In this document: positions 27,501-35,975 of the stretch, piece by piece
Layout: each line of letters opens with the position of its first letter
Position numbering within the stretch: position 1 is the first letter of the stretch
Source: Pseudomonadota bacterium
GTDB taxonomy: Bacteria > Pseudomonadota > Alphaproteobacteria > Rhodobacterales > Rhodobacteraceae
Direction: 5' to 3'
Length of the DNA: 64,000 bases
Assembly: GCA_020161655.1 (NCBI GenBank)
Contig: JAIUPC010000008.1
Coordinates: forward strand, 1-64,000
Notes under the pieces: generated by a model
Told to the model about the DNA's origin: nothing
Seen by the model: only the letters and a program-made list of their open reading frames with translations
Databases searched by the model: none
Position numbers and translations under genes: made by a program

Positions 27501-27949
27501 TCGCGGCGATCATCGACGAAACAAGCGGTCTCGCCGAAGCTGCCCTGCCCGAGGCGGAGGTTGCAGGGCTTGCCGCGATGGCAGGAACGATCCTGACCGG
27601 CTCTGGCATCCCCGAGATGACCGACCCTTCCGCGCTTCTTGAGGTCGAAGTGACCGGCCCGGTCGCGGAGCTTGGCGGCAGGGTCGTCCACGGCACCATC
27701 GACCGGCTGATCGTCGGGCCTGACCGGGTGCTCGCCATCGACTACAAGTCGAACGCCACCGTCCCCGCCGCGCCCGATGCGGTGCCCGAAGGCATCCTGC
27801 GGCAGATGGGCGCCTATGCGGCGCTTCTGGCGCAAATCTACCCCGGCCGGCGGATCGAGGTCGCGATCCTCTGGACCGCGAACGGGCAACTGATGGCCTT
27901 GCCGCCCGAGATGGTGCGGCATGCGCTGGCTGCAACCCCAATCCCTTGA
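24554..27949 (+). CDS. addA: AddA subunit, UvrD-type helicase with nuclease domain
   Basis: The 1131-residue protein has Walker A 'ANAGSGKTRVL' at 24-34, motif II 'HILVDEAQDTSPAQW', motif III 'VVGDKKQSIYSFQGAD', motif V 'RVMTVHGAKGLEAP', motif VI 'LLYVAMTRAERWL' and the C-terminal RecB-type nuclease 'VLAIDYKSNATVP' followed by 'QMGAYAALL'. It pairs with AddB, whose stop its start overlaps (ATGA). Confidence 0.95.
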   Translation: MSLDLASQRQVEAADPAGSVWLSANAGSGKTRVLIDRVARLLLDGTEPQRILCLTYTKAAATEMQNRLFARLGDWAMLPDDRLRQALAELGVGADSGWDTLRQARRLFAQAIDTPGGLKIQTIHSFCAGLLRRFPLEAQVSPDFVELDDRSRKDLLDAILNEIAEGPAATVLTEAARLSSGTDLAEIVDEICQNSDAFAQNLTLADCLKLFGLPENFNERDVIASVFIGGEAELFATMAPILQGGGATDAKLAETLAAVDASRPSMRDVLALEGRLLTGAKATSGAFAAKIGSLPNKPMREGPCARHMPAFEALMRRVEAARPLRIALAAGRRGATLHALAAAFLPRFRAEKARHGWLDFDDLIRRSAALLSDRDVAAWVLYRLDGGIDHILVDEAQDTSPAQWQVIESLAEEFTAGQGVREVARTIFVVGDKKQSIYSFQGADLEAFDRMRAHFAQKYRAANMAFLPLELEHSFRSSEAILRVVDLTFDERVQRGVGGAMRHIAFHGHMPGRVDLWPLVPKTVKPEHEDWTDPKDLLSEDHHIVLLARRIAGEIRRMIDGGTRIDTKDGPRPVHEGDFLILVQRRSEMFHQIIRACKDARLEIAGADRLKLGAELAVRDLTALMNFAALPEDDLSLASVLRSPLFGLSEGDLYSLAASRGEEKYLWRALFARAAEFAGAVEILRDLRKNADFLRPYEMIERMLTRHQGRQKLIGRLGPEAEDGIDVLLAQAIAYEQSNVPSLTGFLAWMAPSDVDVKRRPDSARRAIRVMTVHGAKGLEAPIVVLPDTLFQKKDTDAQVLTTGEGALWKTPADESPDLIGTLRDDLLRRQREERMRLLYVAMTRAERWLIICGAGEAPKDGESWYQLAEAGLRRAGAAKVIAPGFDRAAILRYETGQWPEPAAPVAREQELATAALPDWVQSNPPPRPEAERPLSPSQLGGAKALAGAEGDDPERAMLRGTVLHRLLELLPHWQAEDQGDLIAAIIDETSGLAEAALPEAEVAGLAAMAGTILTGSGIPEMTDPSALLEVEVTGPVAELGGRVVHGTIDRLIVGPDRVLAIDYKSNATVPAAPDAVPEGILRQMGAYAALLAQIYPGRRIEVAILWTANGQLMALPPEMVRHALAATPIP

Positions 27950-28005
27950 CGTGGGTCCAAGGGAGACCTACGTTCCAGCCAACCCTTTCCTGATGGAGCA
28001 CTCCG

Positions 28006-28326
28006 ATGTCCACCGTCGCTGTCACCGACGCCACCTTCGACGCCGAAGTTCGCAATTCGACCATTCCGGTCGTTGTCGATTTCTGGGCCGAGTGGTGCGG
28101 GCCTTGCAAACAGATCGGCCCGGCGCTTGAAGAACTTTCGGCCGAACTGGCCGGCAAGGTGAAGATCGCCAAGGTCAATGTCGACGAAAACCCCGACCTG
28201 CCGGCGCAGTTCGGCGTGCGCGGCATTCCGGCGCTCTTCATGTTCAAGGACGGCCAGATCGTCTCGAACAAGGTCGGCGCGGCGCCCAAGGCGGCGTTGC
28301 AGAACTGGATCGAAGCCTCGATCTGA
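28006..28326 (+). CDS. trxA: thioredoxin
   Basis: TrxA, 106 residues, has the active site '[11 protein letters not shown]' (C31, C34), the cis-Pro loop '[12 protein letters not shown]' and the usual ending. It is a general cytoplasmic disulfide reductase. GGAG lies upstream of the ATG. It sits 56 bp after addA, in the conserved addBA-trxA order, and is closed by a strong terminator. Confidence 0.97.
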   Translation: MSTVAVTDATFDAEVRNSTIPVVVDFWAEWCGPCKQIGPALEELSAELAGKVKIAKVNVDENPDLPAQFGVRGIPALFMFKDGQIVSNKVGAAPKAALQNWIEASI

Positions 28327-28347
28327 TCCGGCCTTGGCCAAATGTAC

Positions 28348-28371
28348 AAGGGCGCCTTCGGGCGCCCTTTT
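28348..28371 (+). terminator. rho-independent terminator after trxA
   Basis: A perfect 9-bp stem AAGGGCGCC / GGCGCCCTT with a TTCG tetraloop is followed by TT and a T-rich step, 21 bp after the trxA stop. This is a textbook intrinsic terminator. Confidence 0.9.
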
Positions 28372-28434
28372 GCTTGCGCGGTTGCGAGAACGCGCCGGCG
28401 AAGCCATATAGGGCCAGACGAGTGGAGCAAGTTC

Positions 28435-28992
28435 ATGGCAGATGACAAATTCCCCGGCTGGCACGGCACCACGATCATCGGGGTGCGGCGCGGCGGCGAG
28501 GTCGTGGTGGCGGGCGACGGGCAGGTGAGCCTTGGCCAGACCGTGATCAAGGGCACCGCGCGCAAGGTCCGGCGGCTGAACCCCGGCGGGCGCGACGTGG
28601 TCGTCGGCTTTGCGGGATCGACGGCGGATGCCTTCACGCTCCTCGAGCGGCTGGAGAAGAAACTTGAGGCGGCGCCGGGGCAATTGATGCGCGCCTGTGT
28701 CGAACTCGCCAAGGACTGGCGTACCGACAAGTACCTGCAAAAGCTCGAAGCGATGCTGATTGTCACCGACGGCAAGACGCTTCTGGTCGTCACCGGCGCG
28801 GGCGATGTGCTTGAGCCGGAAAATGACGTGGTCGCCATCGGCTCGGGCGGGAACTTCGCGCTTGCTGCCGCGCGGGGGCTGATGGAGACGGAGCTTTCCG
28901 CCGAAGCCATCGCCCGCAAGGCCATGGCGATTGCCGCCGACATCTGCGTCTACACCAATGGCAACCTCACTGTGGAAACCATCCGTGGCTGA
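28435..28992 (+). CDS. hslV: HslV peptidase subunit of the HslUV protease
   Basis: The 185-residue protein contains the catalytic N-terminal Thr exposed after processing in '[20 protein letters not shown]', with '[19 protein letters not shown]' after it, and '[15 protein letters not shown]' in the second half. HslV forms the proteolytic double ring of the ATP-dependent HslUV complex. ATG 28435 with GGAG upstream is used. The DUF2157 gene overlaps its end by eight bases. Confidence 0.96.
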   Translation: MADDKFPGWHGTTIIGVRRGGEVVVAGDGQVSLGQTVIKGTARKVRRLNPGGRDVVVGFAGSTADAFTLLERLEKKLEAAPGQLMRACVELAKDWRTDKYLQKLEAMLIVTDGKTLLVVTGAGDVLEPENDVVAIGSGGNFALAAARGLMETELSAEAIARKAMAIAADICVYTNGNLTVETIRG

Positions 28993-30079
28993 GGAACAGC
29001 GCCTGTTTGGGACCGATGAACTTCGCGCCGCCGTCGCGTCCGGCATCCTCACCGAGGCGCAGGCGGCGGAACTGACCGCCCTTGCGCATGACCGGGCTGG
29101 CAAACGCGCCGCTTTGCCTGCCGAGGATGAACCTTTCGAGTTCTTCCGGGGTTTCGCCGAGATCTTCATCGCGGTCGGTCTCTCGATCCTTCTTGGCGGT
29201 ATCGCCCTTCTTCTCAACGTCATCGGCGGCGTCGCGATCCTGATCGCGATTCCCGCAATCATGGCGGTTATCGCCTGGTGGCTCGCCGGTTACTTCACGC
29301 TGAAGCGGCGGATGAACCTGCCGTCGATGGTGCTGGTCAGTGCCTATGCCGGCGGAATCTACGTCTCGGCGCTGACCTTCTTCGGGCAGATGTCGATGGG
29401 CCTGAAAGGGGTGGCGCTGGTGGCGGCACTGGTCACGGTCGGCGCCGTGGCGCTCTGGTTCCGACGCTTCAAGCTCCCGTTCGCCATGTTCGTCCTTGGC
29501 GTCTTCGGACTTCTCGCGACCTATGCGCTTTTCACCCAATACGGGGCCGGGCGGGGCAATTTCGACACGATCGAGGGCTGGGCGAACAGCTTCGTCCCGC
29601 GCCTTGACCTGACCCTCGCCTCGCTCGTCTTCGGTATCGCGGCCTTTGCCGGAGCGATGTGGTTCGACCTTCAGGACCGCTACCGGATCGGTCGCTATGC
29701 CGCCACCGCCTTCTGGCTGCACCTTCTTGCCGGGGCTGCGCTGGTCAACACCATCGCCGGGAACCTTTACCAGAGCGGCGGTTCGGCCAGCATCCTGCCC
29801 ACGGTCATCGCGCTTTGCCTCTTCGCGCTTGTCGCCCTTGTCATCGACAGGCGGTCGATGCTGACGGCCGGCACCGCCTATATTGCCGCCGTCATCTACT
29901 GGGCCGTCGCTGGCGACGGCCGCGCCAGCATCCGCGACTGGGCGCTGATCCTCATTCTTCTCGGACTGTTCTTTACCCTTCTCGGGACCTGGTGGGTGCC
30001 GCTCCGCGGGGCGCTGATGCGCGCCCTGCCGAGCTTCCCCGGCAAGGACCGGCTTCCGCCTTATTCGGAGACATCATGA
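28985..30079 (+). CDS. DUF2157 integral membrane protein between hslV and hslU
   Basis: The 364-residue protein has a soluble N-terminal part ('[20 protein letters not shown]', a DUF2157-type opening) and about ten membrane helices from residue 50 on. GTG 28985 overlaps hslV by eight bases and the stop overlaps hslU (ATGA), so all three genes should be translated as a unit. The family has no known role; the coupling hints at a link with HslUV, for instance handling membrane substrates, which is speculation. Confidence 0.8.
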   Translation: MAEEQRLFGTDELRAAVASGILTEAQAAELTALAHDRAGKRAALPAEDEPFEFFRGFAEIFIAVGLSILLGGIALLLNVIGGVAILIAIPAIMAVIAWWLAGYFTLKRRMNLPSMVLVSAYAGGIYVSALTFFGQMSMGLKGVALVAALVTVGAVALWFRRFKLPFAMFVLGVFGLLATYALFTQYGAGRGNFDTIEGWANSFVPRLDLTLASLVFGIAAFAGAMWFDLQDRYRIGRYAATAFWLHLLAGAALVNTIAGNLYQSGGSASILPTVIALCLFALVALVIDRRSMLTAGTAYIAAVIYWAVAGDGRASIRDWALILILLGLFFTLLGTWWVPLRGALMRALPSFPGKDRLPPYSETS

Positions 30080-31377
30080 CCGACCTGACCCCGCGCGAGA
30101 TCGTCTCGGAGCTTGACCGTTTCATCATCGGCCAGAAGGACGCCAAGCGCGCCGTCGCCGTGGCGCTTCGCAACCGCTGGCGGCGCAAGCAGCTGGCCGA
30201 TGATATCCGGGATGAGGTCTACCCGAAGAACATCCTGATGATCGGCCCGACCGGCGTCGGCAAGACCGAGATCTCGCGGCGTCTGGCGAAGCTTGCCCGT
30301 GCCCCCTTCATCAAGGTCGAGGCGACGAAATTCACCGAGGTCGGTTACGTCGGCCGCGATGTCGAACAGATCATCCGCGACCTGACCGATGCCGCGATGA
30401 TCGAGACCCGCGCCCGGATGCGGGACGAGGTGAAGGCCCGCGCCCATGCCGCCGCCGAGGAGCGGGTGATCGAGGCGATCGCCGGATCGGATGCGCGCGA
30501 AGCGACGCGCGAGATGTTCCGCAAAAGGCTCAAATCCGGTGAGCTTGACCAGCATGTGATCGAGCTTGAGGTGGCCGATGCCGCCCCCGCCATGCCGATG
30601 ATGGACCTTCCGGGCCAGCAGGGCATGGGGATGATGAATCTCGGCGATCTCTTCGGAAAGGCCTTCGGCGGGCGGCGCGTGCGCAAGAAGATGACGGTCT
30701 CCGAAAGCTATGAGGTGCTGATCCAGGAAGAGGCGGACAAGCTTCTCGATGATGAGGCGGTCAAGGCGGCGGCGCTTGAGGCGGTGCAGGAAAACGGCAT
30801 CGTCTTCATCGACGAGATCGACAAGGTCTGCGCCCGCGCCGAGACGCGGGGCGCCGATGTCAGCCGCGAAGGCGTGCAGCGCGATCTTCTGCCCCTGATC
30901 GAAGGCACCACGGTTTCGACCAAGTACGGGGCGGTCAGGACCGACCACATACTCTTCATCGCCTCTGGTGCCTTCCACATCGCCAAGCCTTCCGACCTTC
31001 TGCCGGAACTTCAGGGCCGCCTGCCGATCCGGGTGGAGCTTCGGGCGCTGACGGAGGAAGACTTCGTCCGCATCCTGACTGAGACCGACAACGCCCTGAC
31101 CCGGCAATATTCCGCGCTGATGGAAACAGAAGGTGTAACAGTCAGCTTTTCGCCCGAAGGCATCGGCGCACTTGCCCGGATCGCGGCCGAAGTCAACCGG
31201 AGCGTCGAAAACATCGGCGCCAGAAGGCTTTACACGGTGATGGAGCGGGTCTTCGAAGAGCTGTCCTTCACCGCGCCGGACCGGGGCGGGCAAAGTGTCG
31301 TCATCGACACGGCCTTCGTCGAGGAAAACGTCGGCACCCTTGCGCAGTCGGCCGATATCTCGCGTTATGTGCTTTAG
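30076..31377 (+). CDS. hslU: HslU ATPase/unfoldase
   Basis: HslU is the AAA+ ring that unfolds substrates for HslV. The 433-residue protein has '[20 protein letters not shown]', Walker A '[11 protein letters not shown]' (57-64), the GYVG pore loop in '[12 protein letters not shown]', the I domain (about 105-235, Met/Gly-rich), Walker B '[12 protein letters not shown]' and sensor 2 '[13 protein letters not shown]', ending in the conserved 'SADISRYVL' tail that inserts into HslV. It is coupled to the DUF2157 gene. Confidence 0.97.
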   Translation: MTDLTPREIVSELDRFIIGQKDAKRAVAVALRNRWRRKQLADDIRDEVYPKNILMIGPTGVGKTEISRRLAKLARAPFIKVEATKFTEVGYVGRDVEQIIRDLTDAAMIETRARMRDEVKARAHAAAEERVIEAIAGSDAREATREMFRKRLKSGELDQHVIELEVADAAPAMPMMDLPGQQGMGMMNLGDLFGKAFGGRRVRKKMTVSESYEVLIQEEADKLLDDEAVKAAALEAVQENGIVFIDEIDKVCARAETRGADVSREGVQRDLLPLIEGTTVSTKYGAVRTDHILFIASGAFHIAKPSDLLPELQGRLPIRVELRALTEEDFVRILTETDNALTRQYSALMETEGVTVSFSPEGIGALARIAAEVNRSVENIGARRLYTVMERVFEELSFTAPDRGGQSVVIDTAFVEENVGTLAQSADISRYVL

Positions 31378-31430
31378 GGCCTGACACCGTTCGGGCGTGA
31401 TTCTCAAGTTCGCCCGAGCTGGATTTGCCG

Positions 31431-32525
31431 ATGTTGCGCTGTGCCGTGCTGGTTTTCGCGATCGTGCTTGCCGGCTGCGCGCCGCCGCGGGCGACGATGC
31501 AGTTCGTGCCTCAAGGCGCCCAGGCCGGCCAGATCGAATCGATCTACGTCGGTACCACGCGCGAGCTTGATCCGGCGATGGAAAGCAATCTTGGCATCGG
31601 TCGGTCGCAACTCATGCGCTACGGCAGGGTGGATGTCTCGGTCCCGCCGGTCCGGGAGCCGGGTACCATTCCCTTGCCCAGACCGCGCCGCGATCTGGAC
31701 CCGGCAACGCAGTTCCTGACGGCGGGCCGCACGCTTTACGGCGATGCCGCGGAGTTCCGATCTGCGCTGTCGCGCGAGATTGCAAGGAAGCAGGGCGAGG
31801 CGATCATCTTTGTTCATGGCTTCAACAACAACGCCGTGGAAAGCACCTACCGGATGGCGCAGTTTGGCCATGACCTCGACATGCCCGGCGCGCTGGTCCA
31901 CTACGCCTGGCCTTCGCGGGCCAATGCGCTCGGCTATGTCTACGACCGCGACAGCGCGATCTTTTCAAGCAGCGGGCTGGAACAGCTTATCCGGAACGTG
32001 GAAAGCGCGGGCGCACGGCGCATCACCCTTGTCGCGCATTCCATGGGCAGTCTCATCGCCATGGAGGCAATGGCGCGTCTGTCCCTTCGGGGCGACCGGC
32101 AGGTGCTTGACCGGATCGCCGGCGTGGTCCTGATGTCGCCCGACATTGATGTCGATGTGTTCAAGGGACAGGCGGCAACCATCGGCAAGCTGCCCGAGCC
32201 GTTCTTGATCTTCACCTCGAAGAAGGACAAGGCGCTGGCGCTTTCCGCGCGGATCACCGGCCAGACCAATCGGGTAGGGAACCTGCCCGATCCGACGCCG
32301 CTCGCCGGGCTGAAGGTGACGCTGATCGACACCACCGCCTTTTCCGTCGGCGGCGGCCATTTCAACGCCGCGAACTCGCCCGCCCTTCTCGCGATCCTTG
32401 GCAACATCGACGGCGTCGACGAAGCGCTGGCAAGCGACGGCAGGGGCCGCACCGGCGTCATTACCGGGGCGATGCTGACCGTGCAGAACACGACGCAGAT
32501 CATCATGTCGCCGGTCCTGCCCTGA
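31431..32525 (+). CDS. lipoprotein alpha/beta hydrolase (DUF900), copy 1
   Basis: The 364-residue protein starts with a lipoprotein signal ending in 'VLAGCAPP' and then a DUF900 alpha/beta-hydrolase: 'EAIIFVHGFNNNAVESTYRM', the nucleophile elbow 'LVAHSMGSLIA', an acid region 'LMSPDIDVDVF' and a late His in 'GGGHFNAANSP'. It should be a membrane-anchored periplasmic esterase-like enzyme with unknown substrate. ATG 31431 is used; the TTG two codons earlier is less likely. A close relative follows 89 bp later in the same direction. Confidence 0.85.
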   Translation: MLRCAVLVFAIVLAGCAPPRATMQFVPQGAQAGQIESIYVGTTRELDPAMESNLGIGRSQLMRYGRVDVSVPPVREPGTIPLPRPRRDLDPATQFLTAGRTLYGDAAEFRSALSREIARKQGEAIIFVHGFNNNAVESTYRMAQFGHDLDMPGALVHYAWPSRANALGYVYDRDSAIFSSSGLEQLIRNVESAGARRITLVAHSMGSLIAMEAMARLSLRGDRQVLDRIAGVVLMSPDIDVDVFKGQAATIGKLPEPFLIFTSKKDKALALSARITGQTNRVGNLPDPTPLAGLKVTLIDTTAFSVGGGHFNAANSPALLAILGNIDGVDEALASDGRGRTGVITGAMLTVQNTTQIIMSPVLP

Positions 32526-32614
32526 GGAGGGGAGGGCCTGCGCCGGATGGCGCGGTGGAATTTCTGCCGGTTTGATGCTAGCTGGAGACATTCGTTTTCA
32601 TTTTTAGGATCTCG

Positions 32615-33718
32615 ATGAATCGCTTCCTGATCCTGTTTCTTGTCGGGTCCCTGCTGGCTGGTTGCGCTTCGCGCGGCAGTCTCGTCATTGAACCGGCCTC
32701 GAAGGGCTCGGGCCAGACAGAGCGGATCTTCGTCGGCACCACCCGCGCGCCCTATGTCGAGGCCGATGACGGATACAGCGGCCGGCGAACCGAGGTCATG
32801 CAATTCGCCCGGCTCGATGTATCGGTGCCGCCGGAACGGAAGCGGGGCAGGCTCCCCAGTCCGAAGGAAGGCACCCGGCCGAACCCCAGGACCCAGTTCT
32901 TCGCGACGGATATGCAGACCTATCCTGGCGATGCCGCCTTTCGTGCCGACCTCAGGCACGCGATCCTCGGCCAGCCCGGCGACAAGCGCGAAGCGGTGAT
33001 CTTCGTTCATGGTTACAACACCCGGTTTCATGACGGTGTCTACCGTGCAGCGCAGCTGGGGCATGACTTCCGTCTGACCGCCGCGCTCGTGCATTTCTCA
33101 TGGGCCTCGCGCGGTGATCTGATGGGCTACGCCTATGATCACGACAGCGCCACCATCGCACGCGACGGGCTTGAGAAGCTTCTGGCCGAGGTCGAAGCGG
33201 CGGGGGCACGGACAATTGTCATCGTGGCGCATTCGCTTGGCACCGAGGTCACGATGGAGGCGCTGCGGCAGATCGCCATTGCAAGGGACCGGGGCGTCAT
33301 GTCGAAGATCGACGGCGTGATCCTTGTCTCGCCGGATATCGACATCGACGTGTTTCGCGCGCAGGCCAAGAAAATCGGCAAACTGCCGGAGCCTTTCGTG
33401 ATCTTCACCTCAAGAAAGGACCGGGCGCTTGGCCTTTCCGCCGACCTGACCGGGCAGCGCCAGCGGCTGGGCAACATCAAGGATGTCGACCGTCTTGCCG
33501 ATCTCAAGGTCACGCTCGTTGATACCACGGCCTTCTCGACCGGAACCGGCCATTTCAACCCCGGCGATTCTCCGACGCTGATTGCGATGCTGGAACGTCT
33601 GCCCGATCTTGATGCGGCTTTCGCTTCGGATGGCGGGTTCCGTACCGGCCTGCTGCCCGGCGCCGCCCTGAACATCCAGAACGTGACCGAGATCGTGCTG
33701 GCGCCGCTTGGTCCGTGA
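32615..33718 (+). CDS. lipoprotein alpha/beta hydrolase (DUF900), copy 2
   Basis: The 367-residue protein is a clear paralogue of the preceding one: lipobox 'LLAGCASR', 'EAVIFVHGYNTRFHDGVYRA', elbow 'IVAHSLGTEVT', 'LVSPDIDIDVFRAQAKKIGK' and 'GTGHFNPGDSP'. An AGGA ribosome site precedes ATG 32615. The two genes match over their whole length but differ enough to rule out a recent duplication. Both ends read 'NTTQIIMSPVLP' and 'NVTEIVLAPLGP', respectively, showing conservation to the C-terminus. Confidence 0.87.
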   Translation: MNRFLILFLVGSLLAGCASRGSLVIEPASKGSGQTERIFVGTTRAPYVEADDGYSGRRTEVMQFARLDVSVPPERKRGRLPSPKEGTRPNPRTQFFATDMQTYPGDAAFRADLRHAILGQPGDKREAVIFVHGYNTRFHDGVYRAAQLGHDFRLTAALVHFSWASRGDLMGYAYDHDSATIARDGLEKLLAEVEAAGARTIVIVAHSLGTEVTMEALRQIAIARDRGVMSKIDGVILVSPDIDIDVFRAQAKKIGKLPEPFVIFTSRKDRALGLSADLTGQRQRLGNIKDVDRLADLKVTLVDTTAFSTGTGHFNPGDSPTLIAMLERLPDLDAAFASDGGFRTGLLPGAALNIQNVTEIVLAPLGP

Positions 33719-33728
33719 CGCCGAGCGG

Positions 33729-34316
33729 TCAGCGCCGCCGAAGGTAGACGTAGTAGGCGCCGGCGCCACCGTGGCGGAGATGGGCCTGCGCGATCTGCTG
33801 GACTGCGCCGGAAAGCGGCGGCGCGTGAAGCCAGTGCGGCACCTGATGACGAAGCGCGCCGAGCCTTTGCGGAATCGGGCCGTCATCGTCGCGGCGCTTT
33901 CCCTTGCCGGTGATGACAAGCACCAGCCGGGTGCCAACCGATTGCGCCCTGAGGACAAAGCCGATCAGCGCGGGGTGCGCCTCGGCCAACGTCATGCCAT
34001 GCAGGTCAATCCGCGCCTCGGGCTCCGACTTGCCGCGCTTCATCTTGCGGAAGGTGCCGGCGTCCATGCGCAGGGGATGGGCGGCGACGGTATCCTCGAC
34101 CGACGGCTGCAGCGTGACATGCGACCGGTAGTGGCGCGGCGCGGGGGCGATGGCGAAATCCGCAGGGATCTCGACTGTTGCCCGCCGGGCGGCGGCTTTC
34201 AGCTCTGGCTCAGGCAGGTTCGCCGGTTGCCGCCGGTGCATGGGAACCGCCGTCGCGGCAACGCGGCGCCAGAGGTCTTCATCCTCGGGCGTCAGAATCC
34301 GGCGCTTGCGGCTCAT
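33729..34316 (-). CDS. Smr/MutS-type domain protein
   Basis: The 195-residue protein has a disordered basic N-terminal half and a C-terminal Smr domain, with 'ARIDLHGMTLAEAHPAL' carrying the signature LDxHG-like motif, 'LVLVITGKGKR' for the TGxG motif and a Tyr-rich end 'GGAGAYYVYLRRR'. Smr domains nick or cut RNA or DNA. It starts inside the mltA stop (four-base overlap) as the last gene of a timA-mltA-smr minus-strand operon. Confidence 0.88.
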   Translation of the reverse strand: MSRKRRILTPEDEDLWRRVAATAVPMHRRQPANLPEPELKAAARRATVEIPADFAIAPAPRHYRSHVTLQPSVEDTVAAHPLRMDAGTFRKMKRGKSEPEARIDLHGMTLAEAHPALIGFVLRAQSVGTRLVLVITGKGKRRDDDGPIPQRLGALRHQVPHWLHAPPLSGAVQQIAQAHLRHGGAGAYYVYLRRR

Positions 34317-35197
34317 GCCGGCACCGTGCCAAGCGGCCGGAATACATGCATGGTTCCTTGCGTGTTCAACCCCGATGCGATGCGCCCCGCCGCGGCGCCT
34401 GAGCCACAGAAAAGATCGGCCCGGCCTTCGCCCCTGATGGCACTGCCGGTATCCTGCGCCACAAAAAGCGCCTGAATAGAGCCGCATTCGACCCAGACCG
34501 GGCTGCCGGGCGGGACATGGGCAGGATCGGCCGCCAGGCTGCGCATCGCGGTAAGCGGCACGCCCGACGACCCGATGGGACCGAGGTCTGGCGCGAGATC
34601 GAGGGTGCGGAAGAAGACATAGGACGGATTGTGCGCGAGAAGCCCGGCCACTTCGCCCGGATTGGCCGCGCACCAGTCACGGATCGCCTCGGCCGAGATG
34701 GCATCGGCGGCGATTGCCCCGCGCCGGATCAGTTCCTTGCCGATGGAGCAATACTCCTGCCCGTTCTTCCCGGCATAGCCAAGCCTGAGGGTGCTTCCGT
34801 CCTCAAGCCGCACCCGCACCGATCCCTGCACCTGCGCCAGAAACGCCTCGATGGCGCTGGCGAGCCAGACCAGTTCCAGCCCGTCGAGAAGGCCGCCTGC
34901 CATGATCTCGCGGCGGGAATGCCAGACCTGGCCCTCGCCAAGACCGGCAGGCGCGGCGTGGAGCGGATGGCAAAAGCGGGCATCGGCTCTGCGCCGGCCC
35001 TCAAGTTCCGGCTCATAGTAGCCAGTGAAATGGCAAGGGCACGACGAAACCTTGAACCGGCTTTCGAAGAAGCCGCGCGGATCGTCACAGGCTTCCGCCG
35101 GATTGGCCGTACGCTGCCAGACAGCATAGGCTGCCGCATGATCATCGGCAGCCCAGCCAGAGAGTCGCCCCGCCCCGGCGGCCTCCTTCGGCAGCAT
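34313..35197 (-). CDS. mltA: MltA-type lytic murein transglycosylase, no visible signal peptide
   Basis: The 294-residue protein has the MltA domain opening 'GWAADDHAAAYAVWQRT', 'FTGYYEPELEGRR', 'LRLGYAGKNGQEYCSIGKEL', 'NPSYVFFR' and the C-terminal 3D domain with its Asp residues in 'VAQDTGSAIRGEGRADLFCG'. Such enzymes cleave peptidoglycan with 1,6-anhydro product formation in the periplasm. Yet neither ATG 35197 nor the GTG at 35200 gives an export signal: the first residues are 'MLPKEAAGAGRLSGWA'. It overlaps the stop of the upstream TimA-like gene. Confidence 0.85.
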   Translation of the reverse strand: MLPKEAAGAGRLSGWAADDHAAAYAVWQRTANPAEACDDPRGFFESRFKVSSCPCHFTGYYEPELEGRRRADARFCHPLHAAPAGLGEGQVWHSRREIMAGGLLDGLELVWLASAIEAFLAQVQGSVRVRLEDGSTLRLGYAGKNGQEYCSIGKELIRRGAIAADAISAEAIRDWCAANPGEVAGLLAHNPSYVFFRTLDLAPDLGPIGSSGVPLTAMRSLAADPAHVPPGSPVWVECGSIQALFVAQDTGSAIRGEGRADLFCGSGAAAGRIASGLNTQGTMHVFRPLGTVPA

Positions 35198-35853
35198 CAC
35201 TCGCCCGTGGCGACAAGCTGCCAGTTCGGGTCGTTCGCTCCCATCGTCCGGGCAAAGGTCCAGACGTCACGCTGGCGGCGAAGCTCCGTCTTGCTGCCCT
35301 CGACCACTTTCCCGGCGGCATCGCGGGTAACGGAGGTCAGCTCGCTCGCGAAGCGGATCGTCACCTCGCCCTCGCTGGTCTTGCGGTCGAATTCGGCATC
35401 CTGAAGCGTCACCTCGCGGATACCGCCAAACTCGGCCTCTACCGTCAGGCCACGCGACTGGCGCGCCGCGACGACCTCTGAGAAGGCATCATAGACATCC
35501 GCCGCAAGGAAGGGCTTTACCTCGGCCAGATCGCCACGCTCGAAGGCCATCAGGATCATCTCATAGGCACCACGCGCGCCGCGCAGGAATTCCGACACGC
35601 TGAACGATGGTTCCGCCAGCTTCATCGCCGCCAGGGCCTGCGCGGCGGGGGAGCCTTCGGGCACATGATCGCTGATGTCGCGGTCGGGTCCGCCTTCGAT
35701 CACCTCGAACTTGCCGCGGCGGGCATCGGGGACCGGGGCGGGCGCAGGCGGCTTTTCAAACCCCTCGCGGGTGCCGAGCACACTTCGCAACCGCAGGATG
35801 AGGAAAATCGCAATCCCGGCGAGAACGAGAATCTGGATGATCGAACTGTTCAT
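35197..35853 (-). CDS. Tim44/TimA-like domain protein
   Basis: The 218-residue protein has an N-terminal membrane anchor ('SIIQILVLAGIAIFLILRL', about 3-21), a short acidic linker and a Tim44-type domain ('FLRGARGAYEMILMAFERGD', 'FAADVYDAFSEVV'-like, 'VWTFARTMGANDPNWQLVATGE'). Alphaproteobacterial TimA is the likely forerunner of mitochondrial Tim44; in bacteria it sits near secretion genes. Here secB, fxsA and tamAB are close by. ATG 35853 is used; the earlier frame start at 35907 has no support. Confidence 0.82.
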   Translation of the reverse strand: MNSSIIQILVLAGIAIFLILRLRSVLGTREGFEKPPAPAPVPDARRGKFEVIEGGPDRDISDHVPEGSPAAQALAAMKLAEPSFSVSEFLRGARGAYEMILMAFERGDLAEVKPFLAADVYDAFSEVVAARQSRGLTVEAEFGGIREVTLQDAEFDRKTSEGEVTIRFASELTSVTRDAAGKVVEGSKTELRRQRDVWTFARTMGANDPNWQLVATGE

Positions 35854-35975
35854 AGTCAGGCCTTCTTGGCTTCTGCCGGGATCGGGCGGTGCCGGACGGA
35901 TTGGCAATATTGTTTCTGCCCACTTATGTAGGTGAGAGGCCGGTTCAAGTCCACAGACGGCCGGAAAGGAATGAC

